From positions 536,072 through 600,071 of the forward strand of contig NW_011887306.1 of the NCBI RefSeq assembly GCF_000151315.2: 64,000 bases of DNA. The letters run 5' to 3'. The notes under the pieces are model-generated. The model was not told the origin of the DNA. It did no database searches and worked only from the letters and a program-made list of their open reading frames with translations. Below, one piece after another: positions 44,401 through 54,764 of the stretch. Numbering within the stretch: position 1 is the stretch's first letter; each line of letters opens with the position of its first letter. Source of the DNA: Capsaspora owczarzaki ATCC 30864 (lineage: Eukaryota; Opisthokonta; Filasterea). Position numbers and translations under genes: made by a program.

Positions 44401-44473
44401 GGTGCGCCTTTTGGTGCTCTCTGGAGCTGTGAATGTGAAGATTGGCTCTTTTGTTTGGTTCAAAAAGGTAAAC

Positions 44474-47400
44474 ATGAGGCGAGCCACGCGGTCACCCGTT
44501 TGGTGGCTGTTGAGCCTGCTGGTCGTCGCCCGGGTCTCCTCTGGGCAAGAGCAAGCCGCATGCACTTTCTGCACGTGCGTCGGATCGCCCGTTATCGAGG
44601 TCAAAAATTGCAACGACGCACTCATCACCATTCCCTCCAATATTCCGACCACGGTGAAAAACATGTAATTTTTTGTTAACAAAAGAAAAAGAAAGCATCG
44701 AAACGTTGTTGAGTTGATTGCAGCTCAACTCGATCATCCTGGTGGACAGGTGGATTGATAACACGTTCATTCGGTTTATTCGACCCGCTGCATTCCGTGA
44801 TCTTTCTTCGCTGACTGTGCTGTAAGCCTGAGATTTGATCTGGCATGTTTTATGGAAAGGCAACTGACTTGCACTGGTTTGAACGCTTTTTTTTTTATGT
44901 GTTTTTGTCAACCTAAAAAGCGGCTTGTATGGGAACCAAATTTCGGTCATCCCTGCCAATGCTTTCTCCGGTCTTGTGAGTTTGAAAGTTTTGTAAGTGA
45001 TCGTTGCCCACGGGTTGCCTCCTTGCCAAGGTTTGGAGCGATCGCTGCTCATTCTGTCGCCCGCTTTGCAGGGACTTGCGCGAAAATGGCATTTCCGACC
45101 TGTCCGCGAGAGCGTTTACAGGTCTTTCAGCGCTGACATTACTGTACGATCATTGCGCGTGTTGATGATATCTTGATGATGAGACCTGCATCAATCAGAG
45201 CAGCTCACTTTGCTCAATGTGATTCAGCCAATTGTCTTGGACCGGTCTCACAACGGTTCCGCGCGGAATGTTGGCTGGCCTTACTTCTCTGCAACGTTTG
45301 TACGCTAGCCGTGTCTTTGATGAATCAACATTTCGCGAAGGGGGACAATCCTAACTCTCGCGTCTTGACAACAGGGAATTGCAGAACAACTTGCTTTCTA
45401 CCTTGCCTCCTGGGTTGTTCCAGAATCTGTCTGCAGTTACACAAGTGGATTTGTCAGGGAACTCGTTTGGCGCGGTTGCCCCTCCCAGCACGTACCGAGT
45501 CTTAACCAGCTTGAATAGTAAGGCATGCATGGCGTTGCCGTGTTTCGACCTGTTTGTCAAATGTTAACTTTTTGTCACGATTTTGGCCTCTTAGAGTGTG
45601 ATGCAGCGTGTGCCACTTGCTATGGAGCGGGCCCAGATGCATGCTGCGCCGCCTTCTGCCTTTCATGCAACTCGACCAAGTGCACATCGTGCTATGTCGG
45701 TTCCGTCATGGTGGACGGTGTTTGTGGCCCACCGGCACCTCTTCAGATCATTGCTGCCAGCTTCCCCGCCACAGCTTTGGAAGGCAACGAAATTCAAGGA
45801 GTTATTACCCTCCACAATTATGGGAATACCTCGTTGGACAACGTTAAGTTGGGAATGTACCCCGGGTACGGTCTGCAGCTGGACCTGTATGATCAGCAAC
45901 AAAAGCCTGTGCCCTATCTGCTGCAAGCTGAAGTTCAACAGGCGATAACTAGACTTGCATCGGGGACATCATCGCTTGACGGGTATATCGACGATATCGG
46001 ACAAGTTTCCCTTGCTGCAGGTCAAACTCTGGCATTCCCTGTCAAGTTCGTTTTTCAAGGTCCCGCGTTTCCCCTTCTCTTTTTCTCTCGTTACGACGCT
46101 TGGTCTCTGCTCGTCCAAGATACCAGCAACTCTGTCGGTGTGATTTGGCGGATTGAACGTGAGTGAAGGGCTTTTTGTTCTTTGTTTGTTCTGTTGTTGG
46201 TCGTTTCTTGCCGAGTTTGAATTGCTGACGCGTTTCCTTTACGTTTCTCTTTGCAACGCTATTCTTGTTGGCCAATCAGCGCAAGAAACCAACATTGCCG
46301 TTTCTCCAATCGCCAATGATGCTGAGCTTGTTTGTGGCTGCACACTGGCGATCAACGAGATGCCTGAACTCATGCTTCGGCGGCCGCTGGCAAAGCACCT
46401 TGTCCCCCTCGACACGAACGCCGTTATGGATCGTTTTCAGCTTTGCGCTCTTGCTACGGGCGGTCGAGTTACACTGCTGAATGTCACCACGGGCTCCAAC
46501 CGCGCGTCGTGCCAGGAATCGTGCTTCAACTCGCCAACCTGCTCCTCCTTCTTGACCAACGATCCTTACGCTGCAAACACGGATCGGAGCATCCCACCGC
46601 TGTGCATTTTGAGCGGGGCTGATCGATTCGACAAGCAGTACCGACCAATCAACGCACTTCGCCGTGACACGTACCTTCAAGTCGACGACGTTATTGCTGC
46701 ACTCGAGCGCCAATCTGAACAACATCACGTCCTTTCGCACTTTCGACGCACGCTTCCCGGATCGACCGTCTGTTGCCACGACGACTTTGGCAGGCCCTGG
46801 GAGGATTATCGCTCAACCGTTCGCTCCACATGCTGTTGAAGTCGTCTCTGGGTTTTACGTCGCCAGCGCGACGGCTGATTTCCGGTTTGCGCTGTTGGTC
46901 AACCCCGCATTGCCAACTAATGAATTGGAGTTTATCGAAGCCGAAGTTCGCATCTTGCTCAAGCCGAACGTGACGGCGATGGACATTGCGCTGCTTCGCA
47001 AGGATGCCGACTTTTACTCGGAGCACTACATGGCGCTTGCTTTCAAGATGCCGAATGATGCCCTGTCTGAGCTGTCCTTCTCCATGACTGCCGGCAACCA
47101 GTACTACATTGAAGCGATTTTGTACTATCATGGCCTGTCCAGTGGCCTCACCCGTCCCGCTGTCACGTTGGAAGTGTTTTCGACAATCTATGCTCCAAAG
47201 CTCACACCCGAGGTTGGAAACGCTCCCATGGTGTTCTACCATCCAGAGCGTGCACGCATTGCTTTGGGTTGCTGGGCTGCTGCTGAACCCGAGTATGCAA
47301 CTCTGGCCTCGGCCCACCAACAGCTTGAATTGGAGGCTTTTGCAGTAACTCGCGAGCCGAAAGACGAGGAATACTCCGCGTGCTTCGAGGCCATGGAACT

Positions 47401-50400
47401 GATCGATGGCGAAGTGACCTTGCGTCTCATCGGCCTTGGTGCTGATGGCGTCACGCAACGCAACGTCACAGTCACAATGTTGGCTCTGCCCTGCGACTCA
47501 GACTCGCCGCCCGCATCGTGCGGCATGCAATCAAACACGCTACCCACATCGTGCGGCTCATTCATCACCACGTTCATTCACGACTTGGATTCGCTTGAAT
47601 TTCTCAATGTTACAGCTGACATTGTGGCCGTGACCATCAGTTCGTTCGTCAATGCGAAGGCGCCAAAGTTCACGTTTACCTTCCCCTTCTCGGCTACCAA
47701 TGGGCAGTTGCAGTCGTTTATTTCAGGATTTCACACAGCATCCTCCAAGACAACGAGCATCTGCGTTAACAGTCCATTCCACTTCATCGACGCGGCGGCC
47801 GAGTTGGCGGCGGGTCGTTTCCGTGCTGCCAGCCTCATCACATACGGTTTTGATCTTGCGACTCCTCGCGCTTCAGACCCGCTTGCTCTCTATCCTTTGT
47901 CCAGTGCGGATGATGAGCGTCGCAGCCGCCGTAGCCGTCGTGAGGTTAATTCACCCGAGTCGCAGTACCTCGTCGACCTGTCAATTGCCGAGGACCAGCT
48001 GGAGTTTCTGGCAGTCGGCCGCGAGGCCATCTGGCGCACAACTCCTTCGACCTCGCAGGCTGGCAATGACACGCACAATGAGCTCTATACGGTTCCGGCT
48101 ACGGATGCACAGTATGCCACAAGCAACATCGGCATGCCTGCCATCAGTGCTTCCGGGTTGAAGCCCGTCTGGCGTGTTACCTTTGATGCACCGGCTGTCG
48201 TACATCGAGTCGAGCTCTCCATTCCGACTGTGTACATGGATGAGCATCCAGCGCACTACGCTGAGGTGTTTGATATTGTCCTGTACAATTCTGCCGACCT
48301 GCCGCTTCGTTCGACTCGCGTCTTTGGCCAACGCACACACATCTGGGCGAATGTGGATGCCACCCAGGCCGCTTACCTGGAGATTCAGGGCGTCTCTGAT
48401 CGTGCTGTGCAGCTCGCACTTGATCGCGTCCGTGTCATTGGCGGCTTTGAGCGCGATTGTCTCCCTCTTGTGTCGTTTGATCTGGCATATCTTGCCAACG
48501 ACATTCGCTTGGCTGGCGAGGTGGTCCACGTCTCGAATGCATCACTGGGCGCTTCCGTTTTGGCCTCCAGTCCACAGAATTACCTGGTGTACTCGGTGCT
48601 TTCTGACTGGCACCCAGCTAGTACGAGCTCACTGCCGCAGCTCAATTCAGCCGCCATCGCACAGCTCGACATCACCAACAGCGACAACCAGCAGCGGGTT
48701 GTCACGGATGCATCCTTTGAGTCGGCACTCGATGATTTGGTGGCTTCGTGGCTGAATGGTGATCTTGCCAACAACGGACTCGCTCTCCGCCTCGACCTGG
48801 ACCAAGTCGGTAAAGCGAGTTTCGACCGTGACGAGTTTACTCTGTCGTTCAACCTGCGACGCTTCCTTTGGCGTAACACTTCGTTGAGCGACTGTTCTGC
48901 GCGATGCNNNNNNNNNNNNNNNNNNNNNNNNNNNNNNNNNNNNNNNNNNNNNNNNNNNNNNNNNNNNNNNNNNNNNNNNNNNNNNNNNNNNNNNNNNNNN
49001 NNNNNNNNNNNNNNNNNNNNNNNNNNNNNNNNNNNNNNNNNNNNNNNNNNNNNNNNNNNNNNNNNNNNNNNNNNNNNNNNNNNNNNNNNNNNNNNNNNNN
49101 NNNNNNNNNNNNNNNNNNNNNCGCGGCAATCGACGCTTCAATGCTTGCACAACACTGGCAGTAGCGGCTCGGAAGTTCCAGTTTCGGCGTCTCTCTGTGA
49201 GAAGCACGGTCTCCAGAAGCCAAACTCCACAACCTGCCCGAGCTGCAACTGCACTTCTGGATGTGAGCTCAAGTGGGAAGTGTCGACGTGGTCATCCTGT
49301 GAACCTGCGTGCGGCGCTGGCACTCGCACTCGTAACATCACCTGTACTCGCCGCGATCCATCCCATCCGCCGCATTTCTGGCCCACTGCAACTCCATCCG
49401 AATGTGCACGTCTTTCTGATCCTCCGAGTGCCCTCGAGTCGTGCTACTCGCGTGATGGCTGCTCGAACGGCAATGTCAACACAGGCCTCGATCCATCTGC
49501 TGCCGTTTGGCCAATTCTCGCCAAGACCCGCATCCTCGAACTCAACAGCACAATCTCGCGTGTTGAATCCTTGATCCAACTAGGCGAGCCGCACCTCTCC
49601 GCCGAGTTGCTTGTTGCGCAGATTGCTCGCGACACGCTGTCAGCGCGTTTCGAGAGCCAAGTTGTCGACTCACGCACAAGCATGGACTTGGCCAAGCTGT
49701 CCGTCGAACTCGAGGTGGTCGATCTGCAAAACGAGCTGTCTGCGTCCCACACTCGCCAAGAGTCCGATCTGCCGACCAAAACGGTTGCTCTCGAGCAGCT
49801 GGAGCTGGACGCTCGTATGGCATCTGCACGAGCGACAATCAACATGCCTGGGAGTGGCGTGACGTCGTACAAGAACATTGGCATGCTCGGATTCGGATAC
49901 CACATCTTCAAGGGCAACCCTCTTCCGTCGTCCGGTGTCGATCCCGGGTTCACCTTGCCTGTCCTCAAGGTGGATTACTCGATGCGTCGCATGACCGCTG
50001 ATGGCAGCACGATGCTTCCTGACCGCGTCGCCGTCATTCCGTACGCTTCCGCGCAGTTTGACAGTCGTTCCCACCTCGTAACGACCTCGTCCGAGTACGC
50101 AGAAAGCTTGGAAGTGGACGTGTCCATCGAAACCTCCTTCTCGTTCAGTGCTCTCGTTGAAGGTGGAGGTGCCAAGTTTTCGGCGTCGAACGACTACAAG
50201 CAGGCCTCAGAGATGCATCAGTCGTCCGAATCTGTTTCAATCACCACCATTGGCACCGTCTTGACATATGTGGCAGAGTTCCTGGATGACACGCCTCCGC
50301 TCGCCGACCATGTCATTGAAATGTTCAACGCGCTCCCGCCGCCCGCGTGCTGTGATGGTCTTGTGCTTCCCTCGCACGCTGGAGTGAGCAAGGATCGTTC

Positions 50401-53017
50401 GGCGTGCACCGCAATCCATGCAAACTGTGGCGACCTTTACCTTCGGTTTTTGGACAAGGTGGGGACCCACACCCTCATCGGCGTCCACATGGGCGGGAAG
50501 TCCATTCGAGTGTACACCATGGCACAAACCGAGTTTGAGTCGAGCGTGGAACAGTCGGATGCCTTCAAGTCATCATTGTCGCTTTCGTCTTCTGGAATCG
50601 AGTCGAGCTCCATCGACACGTCCTTGAGCATCAACAAGCAAAGCTCCCTTAAGCAAGCCGTCAAGGATCGCACCGAGTCCCGCCGCGAGACGTTCATGGG
50701 TGGTGACCCAACCGCAGGCACAAATGATCCGGAAGACCCCACAAACATGGACGGTGACAAAGAGTGGAGCACGACAGTGTCGAAGAATCCAGTTCCGATC
50801 AAGTACAAGTTGGTGCCCGTGCTGCAGGTGCTGGCTGTCGCGCGTTTGTCCAATGGCACCAACCAGGAGCTTGTCGGCTTGAAGCTCGACCTTTTGACCC
50901 GTTTCTACTTGCAAGTGTGCGCAAGCACACCTGGTGCTGACTGCGAAGTCCCGGCCAAGGCGGACGAGGTGGGAGTGCACTTTGGCGACTATGTCACCCT
51001 CTCTCAAGTCATCTCGGCAAGCAATCACATGGTCATGGCAGAGGACCCCAAGCAAGGCAGGCTGATTGCTCGTCAGGTGCCAGCGTCGAACGAGGACGTG
51101 GCAGACACGCACATGGACATTGTCAACCTTCCTGATGGCGTTGTCTGCTCGTCGTGTGGTGATTCAAGCCGCTACTTTAATGGAGAAGCTTGTACAATGT
51201 GCAAGAATCCACACACGACTTGTGCACCAGTCCAGCACGAGTCGTGGTCCGAGGTCATCCAATCTGCAAACCGTGCGAGCGACAAGGGACCGGCTGGCAT
51301 CTATCAGGTCAAGGGCGTCTCTTTCGACCAGTGTAAGCAAGCGTGCATGGAGCGTCCCTCATGCAAGGCCGGCGTCTACTTGACCAATGCAGCCCATGTG
51401 GACCGCGCGGTCGAATGTAACCTGTTCGGCGATCACCCTGAGAACGCGTTTGTTCGGCGCGGTGGTGACCATGACGACAACTGGTACATCTTCCAGCGGT
51501 GGGGTTGCTACAGCGCACAGCATCCAGACTTTTTCACTGGCTGGAGGGCCTACGGCGCCAGCTCCTTCCGAAAGCAGCCGGTCGTCGACGTGGGCCTCGA
51601 GCGATTGCGCATCATTTCTCCGTCGAGCGTTACGACAGGCATCTCTTCGCCAGTTACGTATGGCCGTCTCTTCATGCTCGCCACGTCGTCGGGACTGGTG
51701 GTGCGGTCGTTGCAGCGCGACTGGTTTGACATTAAAGCAACGAACGAGCAGTTGAGCACACTGCCGCTTCGTTTCCGCTTTGTCAGTCGCACTGCGGCAA
51801 CCGGCACTGTTGTCCACTATGGAGACAATGTTGCAATTGAAGAGGTCATTGTCACTGGCCAACTGAGTCCGTCCGACCAAGCAGCCTTGCTGCAACGAAC
51901 GCGTTTCCAGCGGATGGAGCCGCACTATCTCACCATCAACAGCGGCAATGGGTTGGTTCCCATCAGCCAGAATATGACTGTGCGCTCTCGTATGCTGACA
52001 GAGATTGGCGATCTGGAATGGACTGTTCACCTGTCTCGCAATCCGACCAGCACGAGCCTCTCGTCCGTCACTCCGCTGTTGTCGTACAGCCGGCAAGGAG
52101 ACGATGTGCTGAGCCGCACGTTGCTGTTTTCTGCGACAGTTGACCTGCTCGAGAGTGCCGGCGTTGACGACTTGAACACGTTGCAAGCTCGCTTGACGTT
52201 TAACGATCCCGTCACTCGCGACTCGCCAATCGCTCAGTACCCAGGTCGCGACCGCCTCTCCACGATCACCGATGACGCCTTCCTGACCCGGCTCGATTTT
52301 GTCGTGCAGCTGCTGCGTCCGACCACTGCCGGGCTTGCCTTGCATCTGGCTTCCAGCTCCGACGCAATCCTGACGTCCGGAAATGCAGGCATTGCGCGAG
52401 AGGTGAAGATTTCCTCGGTGCGTATTTCAACCCGCGGTCGTTCCAGTACTGCCTACCAGTTTGTTATCAAGCTCGCCGAGCCAGCCCATGATGGCGACGT
52501 GCTGAGCGTTTCTCTCAGTTCTCCAGAGCTGGTCAAGTCCACCAGCCAGGGTGTGTCTGTGGCTCCCGCTGACAACCAAGCCCTGTCCGAGCTTGTGCTT
52601 CCAGTTCGCTTCCAGCTGAGCAACAACTCGAGCATTGTGTTCCATTCCACTTCAAACAACGGTGCCGAGACGACCGTGCCACTGACGTTTTCGACGGGTG
52701 TTGTGAATGCGGAGCGTGACTTCCCCTCGGTGTCTGACTTTGTTGTGACGGACAGTTCTTCGCCGGCGCGTCTTTTGACGATTGTTTCGGCGCAGTGCCA
52801 GGTTATGAATGGGACTGGAAACGCGCTGGTGTTGGACTCTGTTCGGCACGAGGCAGACGTTCAATCGGGATGCGTGCATGTCCTTGTCGGAGTTGCGACC
52901 AGCGATCGCATGCACCTCACCTTGCCCTTGTACATTGACGTCGTTCAGGCGCGTATCCGTGCGGCCCAACGTGTCGAATATGCCGAGCGGCGCCGTGTGG
53001 CGTTTTATGATGAATGA
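44474..53017 (+). CDS. Giant secreted LRR / Cys-rich / TSP1 / MACPF / PAN protein
   Basis: Starts with a signal peptide (WWLLSLLVVARVSSG). Exons begin 44474-44664, 44750-44821, 44921-44992, 45072-45143, 45375-45517 and 45595-46158, with the remainder from about 46280. The first part has leucine-rich repeats, one per 72-base exon (for example QISVIPANAFSGLVSLKVL), then a Cys-rich block (CDAACATCYGAGPDACC) and a PAN-like Cys cluster. A polybasic RRSRRSRR site lies near 47925-47948, followed by a possible galactose-binding sandwich. Next come a TSP1 repeat at about 49266-49465 (WSSCEPACGAGTRTRNITC), a MACPF region at about 49860-50920 with the signature VGTHTLIG, and an Apple/PAN-like domain at about 51230-51520. 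No membrane anchor is seen. It looks largely whole, but it crosses a 214-base gap and appears discontinuous in about one further place, so the model is provisional. MACPF proteins form pores or act in adhesion; the role here is unknown. Confidence 0.72.
48908..49121. other. Assembly gap (214 N)
   Basis: A run of N inside the LRR/TSP1/MACPF gene. The frame before and after it is consistent with a gap size that is a multiple of three plus flanks, but the true length is unknown. Confidence 1.
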
Positions 53018-53784
53018 TGCTGGCGAGTGGTTTCTTGCATTGCTGATTGCCGGATGATTGTTTCGAATAGGAGGTCATGGTCGAGCCAGCTCTAGCGTGC
53101 TTGTCCCTGCCTTCCTTCTGGTTTCTTTGTTTGTTTGTTTGCTTGAATGGTTGGTTGTTTGTTTTTGTGCTTGACCCTTGCTTTCTTTGTTGTTGGTTGT
53201 GATTTTCTTTTGTTTGTTGGTTTGTTTGTTTGTTTGTTTGTTTGTTTGTTTGTTTGTTTGTTTGTTTGTTTGTTTGTTTGTTTGTTTGTTTGTTTGTTTG
53301 TTTGTTTGTTGGTTTGTCGTTCTGTGTTGCTGTCCTCCTGACTGTCAAGCACCTGACTCTATAAAATTTCTTGCGCGAGACTTGAGCCTTTTCAAAGGAA
53401 TTTCACTCTGCATCATAATTCATCTCGAGCTTTCTGAAAGCACTGCAAATGCTCGAACAAATGCCATGAAAATGGCGTCCGCCAGCTGAGGCGTGAGAAT
53501 CCCATCAGCAACGAGCCAGCACCTGTACCATCTACTGTAGTACGTTGGCCCAATGCTGGATGCGACCGACAGTTGCTTGACCTGAGTCAGGTACACTCCT
53601 TCTGAAACAAAGAGTTGAGCTTGCCAGTGAGAAGTCAAGCAGTCATGAGCAACAGATTCCTGTGAATCTACAAGCAAGATCAGATCGAAAACAGATGAAC
53701 GCATTTTATTGTTCAAAGCACACCCAAAAACAAACAAACAAACAAACAAAACCAAATCAACACGGGATCAATGAATAGCATTTG

Positions 53785-53785
<1 letters not shown>
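53018..53785 (+). other. Intergenic stretch with a TTTG microsatellite
   Basis: After the MACPF-gene stop. A TTTG tetramer array runs from about 53208 to 53310 (over 20 copies) with flanking degenerate TTTG/TTGG. From 53340 to 53785 I see no gene on either strand. Confidence 0.7.
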
Positions 53786-53818
<33 letters not shown>

Positions 53819-54420
53819 TTTTTTTACTCGTCATCCTCTGTACGTTGACGCTTGGCAAATTCAATAAAGACTTGCTCGAGAGAGGTTTGGGACACGCCAT
53901 AGTCTTCGATGGGGTCCATGCGCTTGGCTTCCTCCATCTTGGAAAAGATGAACGCCCAGGAGAGAGACTTGACTGCAGAGCTGCCCGACTGCTCGGGAGT
54001 CGCAATCTCGTAGTGCAGGGCACCCTGGTGCTCCTCCTTGAGAACTGCGCCGGGGAAGGTTTCGTGCACAAACTGCTTGACGGGGAAGGTGTCCGGCTCA
54101 CGTGCGCCAGCAGAGAGATCGCGCTGCAGCTTGACAGTCATCGTGTAGCCAGAGCCAAAGCGGTTCTTGAGGTGCTGCGGCGAGTCGATGCACTTGAACT
54201 CGCCGTTGACCATGATGGCCAGACGTGTGCAGAGTGCCTCGCACTCTTCCATGCTGTGCGAGGTCAGGATGATGGAGCGACCGTTGCGCATAAATTCTCG
54301 AGATCAAGTCCCAGCTGAGCGCGCGCCCCGCTGTTGTTCGGGAGATCGTCGATGATTTGGATAGGGGTGAGGTGAGTCGGGATGCTGCCAAAGATTTCTG
54401 CGGACAAAACAAAACAACAC
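53786..54420 (-). pseudogene. Truncated ABCA-type transporter 3' fragment
   Basis: On the minus strand 54291-53824 is open and codes the end of an ABCA-family second nucleotide-binding domain: GRSIILTSHSMEECEALCTR (H-loop His), LAIMVNGEFKCIDSPQHLK, FGSGYTMTVKLQ and SLEQVFIEFAKRQ. Upstream, a piece resembling the D-loop region (ARALSWDLIS-type sequence) is present only out of frame, and no Walker A, LSGGQ or membrane domains are found. Directly after the TAA stop comes an A-rich run of about 36 bases (plus-strand T at 53786-53821). A 5'-truncated copy ending in poly(A) suggests a processed retrocopy. The alternative is the remains of a deleted transporter gene. It is unlikely to be functional. 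Confidence 0.7.
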
Positions 54421-54764
54421 AAAACAAAACAAAAAACAAAACAACAACAACAAAAAAAAAAAAAAAAAAAAAAACCAACAACACAAAGCGAGTGAGATTT
54501 CCCTCGAGTTCCACAGTCGAGCCCATTCACCAACACGTTGCATCGAGTCATCCCCAATGGATCACCACCAACCACTTCACACAAGCAGCCAGTGCAGTGG
54601 TTTTATGGTGGCAGGCGGATGAGTTTCAATTCATCTCTCACGATTTGGCTTTGTCTCAGTCGTCAGGGTCTCTTGAAGGGGTTTTGCTTTGTTTGTTGTT
54701 TGACTTTATTCTTGCTTCTTAGATTTTGTTCTTGTTTCTCGTCTCAGTCCCCACTTTCTACGCA
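54421..54764 (+). other. Intergenic, upstream of DEPDC5/IML1
   Basis: Holds an A-rich run (about 54451-54473) and then a T-rich leader. No gene seen. Confidence 0.5.
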
